Shown here: piece by piece, positions 1 to 8,356 of the stretch
How positions within the stretch are numbered: the stretch's first letter is position 1
Layout: every line of letters starts with the position of its first letter
Source: Frondihabitans sp. 762G35
GTDB taxonomy: Bacteria; Actinomycetota; Actinomycetes; Actinomycetales; Microbacteriaceae
Length of the DNA: 64,000 nt
NCBI RefSeq assembly: GCF_002074055.1
Contig: NZ_CP014619.1
Coordinates: 1,550,001 to 1,614,000 of the forward strand
Direction of reading: 5' to 3'
The notes under the pieces: model-generated
What the model was told of the DNA's origin: nothing
Databases searched by the model: none
The model's input: only the letters and a program-made list of their open reading frames with translations
Translations under genes and position numbers: made by a program

Positions 1-2
1 CG

Positions 3-254
3 ACCGGCGTCATCGCCATGGCCCGCGCCACGTCGCCGTCGTCGCAGGCGACGCAGTTCTTCATCGTCTACGGCGACACCTTCCTGGACGGCTCCACCGG
101 CGGGTACACCGTCGTCGGCCGAGTCACCTCCGGCCTCGACGGCCTGGAGAAGAACATCACCGACAAGGGCGTCACGCCGTTCAGCGGGTCGACCGACACC
201 ACGACGGGCGCCCCGAAGGTCGCGACGACGATCACCGGAGCCACGATCAAGTAG
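3..254 (+). CDS. Cyclophilin-type peptidyl-prolyl isomerase, 3' part only
   Basis: The window opens inside this gene, so only the last 83 codons and the TAG stop are present and no start can be given. The visible part carries the C-terminal half of the cyclophilin fold: GVIAMAR, then QFFIVYGD, then GGYTVVGRV and a short tail ending TITGATIK. Cyclophilins isomerise X-Pro peptide bonds during protein folding. Many actinobacterial relatives next to DUF349 genes carry an N-terminal membrane or lipid anchor, but that part is outside the window, so location cannot be judged. Confidence 0.85.
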   Translation, partial: TGVIAMARATSPSSQATQFFIVYGDTFLDGSTGGYTVVGRVTSGLDGLEKNITDKGVTPFSGSTDTTTGAPKVATTITGATIK

Positions 255-292
255 CCGGTCGAGGGCCTCGTACGGGGTCTCGACTTGTGCAA

Positions 293-298
293 TAGGCT
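293..298 (+). promoter_or_regulatory. Probable -10 box of the DUF349 gene
   Basis: TAGGCT lies between the cyclophilin stop and the DUF349 start. Transcription from it would begin near 305 and give a leader of about 55 nt carrying the AAGGTGG ribosome site at 351-357. No convincing -35 hexamer is visible. Confidence 0.4.
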
Positions 299-360
299 GA
301 ACATCCATCGCGAGGGACATATCTGTGCCTCACCGACGAGACATCCAGCAAGGTGGAATT

Positions 361-1593
361 GTGGCTAGTGACGATCAGGCGCCCTGGGGCCGAGTCGACG
401 ACGACGGGACCGTGTACGTCCGCGAAGCCGACGGAGAGCGCGCGGTGGGTCAATACCCCGACGCGACTCCTGCGGAGGCTCTGGCGTACTACGAGCGGAA
501 GTTCACCGAGCTCGCCGGGCAGGTGACCCTCCTCGAGCAGCGCGTGAAGCGCGGTGCGTCGGCCAACGACGTGTCGAAGGCGGTGACGCACCTCCGGGAG
601 GCGCTCGCCGAGCCGAGCGCGGTCGGCGACATCGCGACGCTCCGCACCCGCGTCGCCGCGCTGGACACCACGGTGGTCGAGCTCACGCAGCAGCAGAGCG
701 CCGAGGCCCAGCAGGCGCAGGCCGAGGCCGTGGCCTACCGGACCACGCTCGTGGTCGAGGCCGAGGTCCTCGCCTCGCAGGATCCCGCTCGCGTGCAGTG
801 GAAGACCGTCACGACGCAGATCGACGACGTCTTCGCCCGCTGGCAGAAGCACCAGCAGGAGGGGCCGCGCATCCCCAAGGGCGAGGGCAACGAGCTCTGG
901 AAGCGTTTCCGCGCCGCCCGCTCCACCATCGACACCAACCGCAAGGCGTTCTACGCCGAGCTCGACGCCGTCCACCGCGACGCGCGGACGCGCAAGCAGG
1001 CCCTGGTCGAGCAGGCCGAGGCGCTCGCGCCGAAGGGCGCCGACGGCATCCCGGCCTATCGGGGGCTGCTCGACGACTGGAAGCGCGCGGGTCGCGCCGG
1101 CAAGAAGTACGACGACGCCCTCTGGGCCAAGTTCAAGGCCGCGGGCGACGTCCTCTACGGGGCGAAGAGCGCCATCGTGGCGCAGGACGAAGCGGAGTAC
1201 GACGACAACCTCGTCGCGAAGCTGGCCCTGCTCGACGAGGCCGACGGCATCCTGGCCATCACCGATCGCACGGCCGCGCGCGACGCTCTCATCTCGGTGC
1301 AGCAGCGCTTCGACGAGATCGGTCGCGTGCCGCGCGACCAGGTCCGTCCCGTCGAGGACCGCCTGCGCAAGGTCGAGAACCACGTCCGCAAGCTCGACGA
1401 GGACTTCTGGCAGAAGAACAACCCGGAGAAGAAGGCGCGGTCCGAGGGCCTCGCCGGTCAGCTCCAGTCGGCCATCGCGAAGCTCGAGGCGGAGCTCGAG
1501 GCCGCCGAGGCCTCGGGCGACAAGCGTGCCGTGAAAGACGCGCAGGAGGCCCTGGCCGCTCGCCGCATCTGGCTCGACGCCCTCGGTTCCTGA
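361..1593 (+). CDS. DUF349 domain-containing protein
   Basis: This 410-residue protein is charged and largely helical, and contains tandem DUF349-type helical repeats (for example WKRFRAARSTIDTNRKAFYA and LWAKFKAAGDVLYGAKSAI). DUF349 proteins are widespread in Actinobacteria and have no settled biochemical role. The open frame reaches back to a GTG at 325, but GTG 361 is preceded by AAGGTGG at a normal distance and is preferred. The C-terminal third (KLEAELEAAEASGDKRA) is predicted coiled coil. A strong hairpin follows the gene. No signal peptide or membrane segment is seen, so it is probably cytoplasmic. Confidence 0.85.
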   Translation: MASDDQAPWGRVDDDGTVYVREADGERAVGQYPDATPAEALAYYERKFTELAGQVTLLEQRVKRGASANDVSKAVTHLREALAEPSAVGDIATLRTRVAALDTTVVELTQQQSAEAQQAQAEAVAYRTTLVVEAEVLASQDPARVQWKTVTTQIDDVFARWQKHQQEGPRIPKGEGNELWKRFRAARSTIDTNRKAFYAELDAVHRDARTRKQALVEQAEALAPKGADGIPAYRGLLDDWKRAGRAGKKYDDALWAKFKAAGDVLYGAKSAIVAQDEAEYDDNLVAKLALLDEADGILAITDRTAARDALISVQQRFDEIGRVPRDQVRPVEDRLRKVENHVRKLDEDFWQKNNPEKKARSEGLAGQLQSAIAKLEAELEAAEASGDKRAVKDAQEALAARRIWLDALGS

Positions 1594-1626
1594 CCGCGGC
1601 TGCTCCCACCTCTCCCGCACCGCCTC

Positions 1627-1667
1627 GACGCCGGGCCCCGTTCTCCACAGATCGGGTGCCCGGCGTC
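1627..1667. terminator. Hairpin after the DUF349 gene
   Basis: GACGCCGGGC (1627-1636) pairs perfectly with GCCCGGCGTC (1658-1667). Inside the loop CCCG and CGGG can pair as well, giving a stem of about 14 bp. There is no T-run, as is common for high-GC actinobacterial terminators. Confidence 0.55.
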
Positions 1668-1699
1668 TGCGCGTCGGGCGCGTCCGCCACTCTGGAGTC

Positions 1700-2239
1700 A
1701 TGGCTCCCTCCCGCGACCTCCTGACCGACTCCGACCTCCCCTACGCCGAACTCCAGGCGGCCGCCCTCGACGGCGACGTGTTCCGGGTGGATCGGGCGTT
1801 CTGCTCGATCGCGGAGTTCGACGTGCCGTGGCGGCGAGCCGCTGCCCTGCGGCCGCTCTTCGGCCGCACCTGGGTCGTCGCGCGTCGATCGGCCGCGTGG
1901 GTCTGGGGCGGTCTCGACGACGCACCCCTGACGCACGACGGCTTCGGGCCGAAGGCCGGCCGCGACCTGGCGCTGCCCACCGAGCTGCGCGCGAGCGACG
2001 TGCACCTCGGCGAGGGCGACGTCGTCTCCTTCGAGGGCGTGCGGGTGACGAGCCCGGTGCGGACGGTGGTCGACCTGGCGCGCTCCGAGGAGTGGGGCAT
2101 CGGGGAGGAGGGGGTGGTGCGGGCTCTCGTCTCCGAGCACCGGGTCGGTCGGGCATCCTGCGATGCGCTGCTGGCCCGACACACGCGGCTCCCCCACGCG
2201 AGGCGCGCCCGGGAGAGACTCGACGGGGTGTTCGGCTGA
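1700..2239 (+). CDS. AbiEi-like antitoxin-type orphan protein
   Basis: This 179-residue protein has the motif VTSPVRTVVDLAR near residue 115. That motif is characteristic of the large actinobacterial group annotated as AbiEi-type antitoxin-like, often with a C-terminal DUF559 or Vsr-like nuclease part. Here the protein stops about 60 residues after the motif, so the nuclease-like half is absent. No AbiEii-type nucleotidyltransferase toxin lies next to it. The gene converges on rel. CACTCT six nt before the ATG could be a leaderless -10 box. Function is unknown, and the family assignment rests mainly on this one motif. Confidence 0.6.
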   Translation: MAPSRDLLTDSDLPYAELQAAALDGDVFRVDRAFCSIAEFDVPWRRAAALRPLFGRTWVVARRSAAWVWGGLDDAPLTHDGFGPKAGRDLALPTELRASDVHLGEGDVVSFEGVRVTSPVRTVVDLARSEEWGIGEEGVVRALVSEHRVGRASCDALLARHTRLPHARRARERLDGVFG

Positions 2240-2288
2240 CGCCCGGCGGCCGACAGGGGCTACAGGGTGTGCGGGTGACGCTCGGTCG

Positions 2289-4586
2289 TCAGCCGCCGGA
2301 GACGCGGTAGACGTCGTAGACGGCGTCGATGCGGCGCACGGCGTTCAGCACGCGATCGAGATGCGTCGTGTCGCCCATCTCGAAGACGAAGCGGCTGAGG
2401 GCCAGGCGCTCCGACGACGTCGAGACGGTCGCCGACAGGATGTTGACGTGGTGCTCACTCAGCACGCGGGTGACGTCCGACAGGAGACCGCTGCGATCGA
2501 GAGCCTCGATCTGGATCTGCACCAGGAAGACGCTCTTCGACGACGGGGCCCAGGAGACCTCGATCATCCGCTCGGGCTCCTGCATCAGGCCCTGCACGTT
2601 GTGGCAGTTGCCCTGGTGGACGCTGACGCCCTGACCGCGCGTGATGAAGCCGACGATCTCGTCGCCGGGCACCGGCGTGCAGCACTTGGCGAGCTTCACG
2701 AGGATGTCCGGGGCGCCGCGGACGAGCACGCCCGAGTCGCTGTTGCGCAGCGGTCGCGGGCGACCCTTGGACGGGAACTCGAGCTCGGTGTCGTCGTCGT
2801 CGGTCTGCGTCTGCACGGCCGAGAGGATCTTCTCGATCACGGACTGGGTCGAGATGTGCCCCTCGCCCACCGCGGCGTACAGCGCGGTGAGATCGTCGTA
2901 GCGCATGGCGGCGGCGACCTCGGCGATGGAGTCCTGGCTCATCAGCTTCTGAAGGGGCAGGTTCTGCTTGCGCATGGCGCGCGCGATGGCGTCCTTGCCC
3001 TGCTCGACCGCCTCGTCGCGGCGCTCCTTGGTGAACCACTGGCGGATCTTGTTGCGCGCCCGGGGGCTCTTGACGAAGTTCAGCCAGTCCTGGCTAGGGC
3101 CGGAGTCGGGGTTCTTCGAGGTGAAGACCTCGACGACGTCGCCCGAGGTGAGGGTCGACTCCAGGGGAACGAGACGGCCGTTGACCTTGGCTCCCATCGT
3201 CCGGTGCCCGACCTCGGTGTGCACCGCGTAGGCGAAGTCGACCGGAGTCGCGCCGTTGGGCAGGCCGATGACCTTGCCCTGCGGCGTGAAGACGTAGACC
3301 TCCTTGGCCCCGATCTCGAAGCGCAGGCTGTCGAGGAACTCCCCCGGATCGGCCGTCTCGGCCTGCCAGTCGGAGATGTGCGCGAGCCAGGCCATGTCGG
3401 TCTCGGTGCGCGGCTCGTTCTGGGCGTCGCGCCCGCCGTTCATCCGCTGCTTGTACTTCCAGTGCGCGGCCACGCCGAACTCGGCGCGCTGGTGCATCTC
3501 GTGCGTGCGGATCTGGATCTCGACGGGACGCCCCTTGGGGCCGATGACCGTCGTGTGGAGCGACTGGTAGAGGTTGAACTTGGGCGTCGCGATGTAGTCC
3601 TTGAAGCGGCCCGGGATCGGGTTCCAGCGGGCGTGGATCGACCCGAGCACGGCGTAGCAGTCGCGCAGGCTGGTGACGAGAACGCGGATCCCGACCAGGT
3701 CGTAGATCTCGTCGAACTCGCGCCCGCGCACGATCATCTTCTGGTAGATCGAGTAGTACTGCTTCGGTCGGCCGACGACGTCACCGCGGATCTTCGACGA
3801 CTTGAGGTCGCTCTTGACGGCGTTGATGACGTTCTGGACGAACTGCTCGCGCTGCGGCGTGCGCTGCTTGACGAGGCTGTCGATCTCGACGTAGAGCTTC
3901 GGATGGAGGACGGCGAACGAAAGGTCTTCGAGCTCCCACTTGATCGTCTGGATTCCGAGGCGGTGGGCGAGGGGCGCGTAGATCTCGAGCGTCTCGGTCG
4001 CCTTCCGCGTCGCGGAGGCGGACTCGACGAAGCCCCAGGTGCGCGCGTTGTGGAGGCGGTCGGCGAGCTTGATGACGAGCACGCGGATGTCCTTCGACAT
4101 CGCGACCACCATCTTGCGGACCGTCTCGGCCTGGGCGCTGTCGCCGTACTTCAGCTTGTCGAGCTTCGTGACCCCGTCGACCAGCATCGCGATCTCGTCG
4201 CCGAAGTCGCTCCGGAGCATGTCGAGCGTGTAGTCGGTGTCCTCCACCGTGTCGTGCAGGAGCGCCGCCGCGATGGTCTTCGACCCGATACCGAGGTCGG
4301 CCAGGATCTGGGCCACGGCCACGGGGTGGGTGATGTAGGGCTCGCCGCTCTTGCGGAGCTGGCCCTCGTGCGCCCGTTCGGCGACGACGTAGGCACGGTC
4401 GACGATCGACAGGTCGGCCTTCGGATGGTGCATGCGCACCGTCTTGAGCAGGCGATCGACGGCGCCGGCCGGCTGGCTCCGGGAGAACAGGCGCGGGAGG
4501 AGGGTTCGCAGCGAGGCCGTGGTGTTCGGCGCCTGCGGCGGAGACCCGGGCGCAGAGGGATTGGAGGTGGTGATCTCAGTCGTCAT
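2289..4586 (-). CDS. rel: Bifunctional (p)ppGpp synthetase/hydrolase Rel
   Basis: This 765-residue protein makes and degrades the alarmone (p)ppGpp. Domains in order are: HD hydrolase with HDTVEDT near residue 111; synthetase with YDLVGIRVLV, GRFKDYIATPKFNLYQSLHT and EIQIRT; TGS (VYVFTPQGKVIGLPNGATPV); the conserved zinc-finger-like LAKCCTPVPGDEI region; and a C-terminal ACT domain (ALDRSGLLSDVTRVLSEHHV). Length and order fit the single long Rel of Actinobacteria. HD and synthetase residues both look intact, so it should be bifunctional. The ATG at 4586 lies about 27 nt downstream of the start expected from a TAAACT -10 box, so rel has its own promoter as well as lying downstream of the sec genes. 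Confidence 0.97.
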   Translation of the reverse strand: MTTEITTSNPSAPGSPPQAPNTTASLRTLLPRLFSRSQPAGAVDRLLKTVRMHHPKADLSIVDRAYVVAERAHEGQLRKSGEPYITHPVAVAQILADLGIGSKTIAAALLHDTVEDTDYTLDMLRSDFGDEIAMLVDGVTKLDKLKYGDSAQAETVRKMVVAMSKDIRVLVIKLADRLHNARTWGFVESASATRKATETLEIYAPLAHRLGIQTIKWELEDLSFAVLHPKLYVEIDSLVKQRTPQREQFVQNVINAVKSDLKSSKIRGDVVGRPKQYYSIYQKMIVRGREFDEIYDLVGIRVLVTSLRDCYAVLGSIHARWNPIPGRFKDYIATPKFNLYQSLHTTVIGPKGRPVEIQIRTHEMHQRAEFGVAAHWKYKQRMNGGRDAQNEPRTETDMAWLAHISDWQAETADPGEFLDSLRFEIGAKEVYVFTPQGKVIGLPNGATPVDFAYAVHTEVGHRTMGAKVNGRLVPLESTLTSGDVVEVFTSKNPDSGPSQDWLNFVKSPRARNKIRQWFTKERRDEAVEQGKDAIARAMRKQNLPLQKLMSQDSIAEVAAAMRYDDLTALYAAVGEGHISTQSVIEKILSAVQTQTDDDDTELEFPSKGRPRPLRNSDSGVLVRGAPDILVKLAKCCTPVPGDEIVGFITRGQGVSVHQGNCHNVQGLMQEPERMIEVSWAPSSKSVFLVQIQIEALDRSGLLSDVTRVLSEHHVNILSATVSTSSERLALSRFVFEMGDTTHLDRVLNAVRRIDAVYDVYRVSGG

Positions 4587-4619
4587 CAGCGCCCACTCTC
4601 GCGTCGGAGTCGAATCTTC

Positions 4620-4625
4620 AGTTTA
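4620..4625 (-). promoter_or_regulatory. Probable -10 box of rel
   Basis: TAAACT on the minus strand sits in the short gap between the rhodanese stop and the rel start, giving a leader of roughly 27 nt with GAGAGTGGG as a weak ribosome site. Confidence 0.5.
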
Positions 4626-4635
4626 GTCGCGCGCC

Positions 4636-4974
4636 TCAGCCGACCGTGGGCTCGACGCCGGACTCGCTCGCGAGTTCGCCCTCGGCGTCACGCCAGGCGA
4701 CCATGCCGCCGAGCACGTCGACGGCGTCGAGGCCGTGGCGTCGGAGGGCCGCCGTGACCTGCGCCGAGCGGCCGCCGAGGTGGCAGACGACGAGGACCTC
4801 GCGGTCGTCGGGGATCTCGTCGACGCGGGCGCCGAGCTCCGACATGGGGAGCAGGTGCGCGTCGGGAGCGTGCCCGGCGTCCCACTCGTGCTGCTCGCGG
4901 ACGTCGAGGAGGTAGGCGCCGTTCTTGACGGCGTCGATGGCCTCGGAGGCGCTGACGACTTCGCGGTCGCTCAC
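4636..4974 (-). CDS. Single-domain rhodanese-like protein
   Basis: A 112-residue single rhodanese domain. It shows the LLDVREQHEWDAGHAPDA entry motif, the active-site loop VCHLGGRSA with catalytic Cys64, and the closing VLGGMVAW segment. Such proteins carry persulfide sulfur on the cysteine; the acceptor is unknown. The GTG start overlaps the secF stop by 4 nt (GTGA), so translation is coupled to secF. No signal peptide is present, so it should act in the cytoplasm. Confidence 0.9.
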   Translation of the reverse strand: MSDREVVSASEAIDAVKNGAYLLDVREQHEWDAGHAPDAHLLPMSELGARVDEIPDDREVLVVCHLGGRSAQVTAALRRHGLDAVDVLGGMVAWRDAEGELASESGVEPTVG

Positions 4975-5951
4975 GAGGACACCGCCGCCTTGGCCTTCTT
5001 CGAGTCGGTCTTCTTGATCGACGACTCGTTGCCGCGGATCTGCGCGTAGACCGGGGCCGCGATGAAGATCGTCGAGTAGGTGCCGACGAGGATCCCGATG
5101 AAGAGCGACAGCGAGATGTCGCGGAGCGTGCCGGCACCGAGGAGGTACGAGCCGATGAAGAGGATCGCCGCGACGGGGAGCAGCGCCACGACCGAGGTGT
5201 TGATGGAGCGCACCAGGGTCTGGTTGACCGCCAGGTTGACCGACTGCGCGAAGGTCCGCGACGAGCCGTTCTTGTCTTCGGAGTTGTTCTCGCGGATCTT
5301 GTCGAAGACGACGACGGTGTCGTAGAGGGAGTAGCCGAGGATCGTGAGGAAGCCGATGACGGCCGCGGGCGACACCTGGAATCCTAGGATGCCGTAGACG
5401 CCCGCCGTGATCACGAGGTCGTGGATGAGGGAGATCATCGCGGCCGCCGCCATCTTCCAGGTGCGGAAGTAAGCCGTCATGAAGATGGCGGCCAGGATGA
5501 GGAAGATCACGAGGCCGCGAACAGCCTGGGTCGTGATGTCGGCACCCCAGGTCGCGCCGATGAAGGACGACGCGACGTTCTTCTCGGGAACGTCGTAGGC
5601 CTTGGCGAGCTCGGTGCCGAGGGAGTCGGTCTGGCGCGTGGTCAACTGCTCGGTCTGCACGCGGACGGTGTTGCCGCCCACGACGGTGACGAGCGGCTGC
5701 GCCTGCGGGTCGAACTGCTGGACCGTCTTGGTGGCGATCGACTGGTCGGGGTTCTGGAGGCCCGAGATCTGGTACTCGGAACCGCCGGTGAAGTCGATGC
5801 TGAACTGGAACCCGCCCCGCGCGAGCGGGATGAGGATCGACGCGGCGATCATCACCGCGGCGATGATGTACCACAGGCGCCGGCGTCCGACGATGTCGTA
5901 CGAGCGCTTTCCCGTGTAGAGGTCGTTTCCGAAGTCGGAGAAGCTGGCCAT
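4971..5951 (-). CDS. secF: Protein translocase subunit SecF
   Basis: This 326-residue protein is an integral membrane subunit of the SecDF complex, which uses the proton gradient to help pull secreted proteins across the membrane after SecYEG. It has a first membrane helix near residues 28-46, the FSIDFTGGSEYQI motif of the family, a periplasmic-type loop, and a block of five helices with GYSLYDTVVVFDKIRENN (the conserved D-T-V-V-V-F-D motif). The ATG overlaps the secD stop by 4 nt, and its own stop overlaps the rhodanese start. The lysine-rich C-terminus is a usual actinobacterial tail. Confidence 0.96.
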   Translation of the reverse strand: MASFSDFGNDLYTGKRSYDIVGRRRLWYIIAAVMIAASILIPLARGGFQFSIDFTGGSEYQISGLQNPDQSIATKTVQQFDPQAQPLVTVVGGNTVRVQTEQLTTRQTDSLGTELAKAYDVPEKNVASSFIGATWGADITTQAVRGLVIFLILAAIFMTAYFRTWKMAAAAMISLIHDLVITAGVYGILGFQVSPAAVIGFLTILGYSLYDTVVVFDKIRENNSEDKNGSSRTFAQSVNLAVNQTLVRSINTSVVALLPVAAILFIGSYLLGAGTLRDISLSLFIGILVGTYSTIFIAAPVYAQIRGNESSIKKTDSKKAKAAVSS

Positions 5952-7744
5952 CAGGAGTCCTTTCCGGAGCCGGTGGGCTTCTGGGCATCGGTGTCGTGGG
6001 CGTCGTTGTCGTCGGGGGCCGTGGCTCCGGCGCCCTTGTTCGCGAGGGCCTTGCGCTCGGCGATGGTCTGGCGGATCTCCGCCTCCTTGCCTCCGGCCCT
6101 CTTCTTGCGGGCGGTGACGACGGGCTCGCGGAACTGCGCGCGGCCCCGGTAGACGGCGCCGAGCGCGACCGGGTCGAGGCCCGAGAAGCGGTGGCCGCCG
6201 CCGAAGTAGCGGGTCTGCGCGATGAGGCGAAGCATCGGGTGGGTGAACAGCGTGACCACGACGACGTCGATCAGGGTCGTGATGAGGAGCGTCAGGGCGA
6301 AGCCCTTGACGTTGCCGACGGCCAGGATGAAGAGGGTGATCGCCGCGAGGAAGTTCACGGAGTCGGACGCCAGGATCGTGCGGATCGCCCGCTTCCAGCC
6401 GGCCTCGACGGCCGACTCGAGGATCCGGCCGTCGCGCAGCTCGTCTCGTATTCTCTCGAAGTAGACGATGAACGAGTCGGCGGTGATACCGATGGCGACG
6501 ATCAGACCCGCGACCCCGGCGAGGGAGAGGCGGTAGCCGTCGTGCCAGGAGAGGAAGTCGATGACCAGGTAGGTGATGACGCCGGAGATGCCGAGGGACA
6601 GCACCGTCACGAACGCCAGCGCTCGGTACTGGATGACCGAGTAGATGATCACGAGGATGAGCCCGATGAGACCGGCGATGAGGCCGGACAGCAGCTGCGT
6701 CGTGCCGAGCGTCGCCGAGATGACCTCGTTGCTCTGGACGGCGAAGTTGATCGGCAGCGCCCCGAACTTGAGCTGGTCGGCGAGCGTCTTGGCGGTCGTC
6801 GAGGTGAACGACCCGGTGATCTGCGCGGAGCCGTCGGTGATGGCGCTGTTCGTCGACGGCGCGGTGATGACGCTGCCGTCGAGGACGATCGCGAACTGGT
6901 TGCGCGGCGCCTGGAGGGACACGAGGCGACTCGTGACGTCCTTGAACTGCGTCGTGCCCGTGCCGTTGAAGTTGATGTTGACGGCCCACTGGCCCGTGCT
7001 GTTGCCCTGCTGGTTGGTCGCGAGGCCGGAGGTGGCGTTGGAGATCGTCGAGCCCTGGACCTCGACCGGGCCCAGGATGAACTTCGTGACCTGGCCGTTC
7101 TCCGGCGTCGAGCAGGTGACGAGCGGCTTGTCGTCAGGAGCCGCAGAGACGTCATCGGGAGCGGCGCAGTTGTAGTTCGTGTAGAGGTCGGCGAGCTGCG
7201 GCGAGATCCAGCTGATGTCGCTGGCGTTCGTCGGCTTCGCCGTCGGATTCGCGTCGAGCGTGGGGTTCGGCTGGTACGGCGTCGGGCTGGCCGACTTGCC
7301 GACCGAGGACGAGGCGACGGTCTCGGTGTAGAGCACCGGCCGGAACGTCAGGCGGGCCGCGGCCTCGATGCGGTTGAGCGTCGCCTCGTCCGGCTTGCCG
7401 GGGATCGACACGACGATGTTGTTGCTGCCCTGGGTGTTGATCTCCGCCTCGGAGACCCCGTTCGCGTTGACGCGCTGGCGGATGATCGACACGGCCTGGT
7501 TGAGCTGGTCGGACGACACCGTCTCGCCGTTCTGGAGCTGGGCCTGCAGGGTGATCTGCGTCCCGCCCTGGAGGTCGAGGGCGAGCTGCGGCACGAAGCT
7601 GGCGTTGTTCCACCAGCCGTTCGTGGTCTTCGTGGTCGTGTGCAGGATGGTCGCCGCACCGTTCAGAGCGGTGATGGCGGCGATGATCACCAGCAACCAC
7701 GTCAGCGAACGAAGGGCTTTCTTCACGGGCGTCGATCGTGCCAC
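5951..7744 (-). CDS. secD: Protein translocase subunit SecD
   Basis: This 597-residue partner of SecF has an N-terminal membrane helix (residues 10-35), the LDLQGGTQITLQ motif, the RQRVNANGVSEAEI segment with VVSIPGKPDE, a large extracytoplasmic P1 region that includes a low-complexity insert rich in Ser, Pro and Asn, and a C-terminal five-helix block with ITADSFIVYFERIRDELRDG. The start is GTG 7744. The C-terminus is a charged tail. It lies between yajC and secF, the usual order of this operon. Confidence 0.96.
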   Translation of the reverse strand: MARSTPVKKALRSLTWLLVIIAAITALNGAATILHTTTKTTNGWWNNASFVPQLALDLQGGTQITLQAQLQNGETVSSDQLNQAVSIIRQRVNANGVSEAEINTQGSNNIVVSIPGKPDEATLNRIEAAARLTFRPVLYTETVASSSVGKSASPTPYQPNPTLDANPTAKPTNASDISWISPQLADLYTNYNCAAPDDVSAAPDDKPLVTCSTPENGQVTKFILGPVEVQGSTISNATSGLATNQQGNSTGQWAVNINFNGTGTTQFKDVTSRLVSLQAPRNQFAIVLDGSVITAPSTNSAITDGSAQITGSFTSTTAKTLADQLKFGALPINFAVQSNEVISATLGTTQLLSGLIAGLIGLILVIIYSVIQYRALAFVTVLSLGISGVITYLVIDFLSWHDGYRLSLAGVAGLIVAIGITADSFIVYFERIRDELRDGRILESAVEAGWKRAIRTILASDSVNFLAAITLFILAVGNVKGFALTLLITTLIDVVVVTLFTHPMLRLIAQTRYFGGGHRFSGLDPVALGAVYRGRAQFREPVVTARKKRAGGKEAEIRQTIAERKALANKGAGATAPDDNDAHDTDAQKPTGSGKDS

Positions 7745-7834
7745 GGAGAAACTCAGCTTTCTCAGGCGGCGGGCGCAGCGCAGAGGCCGGACCCACCGGG
7801 TGGAGTCCGGCCGTGTGGCCGGACGGTCACAGGG

Positions 7835-8272
7835 TCAGTTCTTGTCGGTCTCCGCGTCGCGGCCCGTGATCTTGGTGCCGTCGACCCGCTCGCCGAAGGC
7901 GGGGTCGGTCGAGGGGATGGCGTGGTCCTCGTTGAGCGAGTACGACGTGCCGTCGGTGGACGTCGTGCTCGTCGTCGCCGTCGCGGCGTCGGTCTCGTCG
8001 GCACCGGCGACGACCGGCTCGACGACGCGGCCGAGGGTCTGGCGGTGGACCTTGATGACGGTGCCCGGAGCGATCTCGACCTGGGCGACGTTCGCCTCCT
8101 CGTCGATGGAGACGAGCGTGCCGTAGATGCCGAAGGTGAGCATGAGCTCGACGCCGGGGACCATCTTCGTCTGCAGCTCGGCCTGGTCGCGGCGGCGCTT
8201 GCGGTTGTTGCGGAAGATGAAGAACACCAGCACCACGAGGAGCACGAGCATTACGGCGGTGATGGGATCCAT
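7835..8272 (-). CDS. yajC: YajC, preprotein translocase accessory subunit
   Basis: A 145-residue protein with one N-terminal membrane helix (AVMLVLLVVLVFFIF), a basic stretch (RNNRKRRRD), and the conserved GVELMLTFGIYGTLVSIDEE domain. YajC associates with SecDF. The last 50 residues are a Thr/Ser/Asp-rich disordered tail, longer than in enterobacterial YajC but common in Actinobacteria. It is the first gene of the yajC-secD-secF-rhodanese unit and follows a TATAAT box located inside the end of ruvB. Confidence 0.94.
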   Translation of the reverse strand: MDPITAVMLVLLVVLVFFIFRNNRKRRRDQAELQTKMVPGVELMLTFGIYGTLVSIDEEANVAQVEIAPGTVIKVHRQTLGRVVEPVVAGADETDAATATTSTTSTDGTSYSLNEDHAIPSTDPAFGERVDGTKITGRDAETDKN

Positions 8273-8350
8273 GGAGATTTCTACTTTCGCGTGACGAGAG
8301 GGAGTGTGTGCCGCGTGAGGTCAGACGCGGTCGCTGGGAAGCCTCCGAGG

Positions 8351-8356
8351 ATTATA
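8351..8356 (-). promoter_or_regulatory. TATAAT -10 box of the yajC-secDF operon
   Basis: A consensus TATAAT on the minus strand overlaps the stop codon of ruvB. Transcription would start near 8344 and give yajC a leader of about 70 nt. AT-only hexamers are rare at this GC content. No -35 match is visible at 16-19 nt. Confidence 0.5.

Noticed and set aside
247-1701. Minus-strand frame opposite the DUF349 gene
   Set aside because: Composition typical of antisense frames and no start signal.
2163-4757. A long plus-strand open frame (over 860 codons) opposite rel
   Set aside because: It is the antisense shadow of rel. Its product is an Arg/Asp/Val-rich low-complexity sequence, as expected from high-GC codon bias, with no domain.
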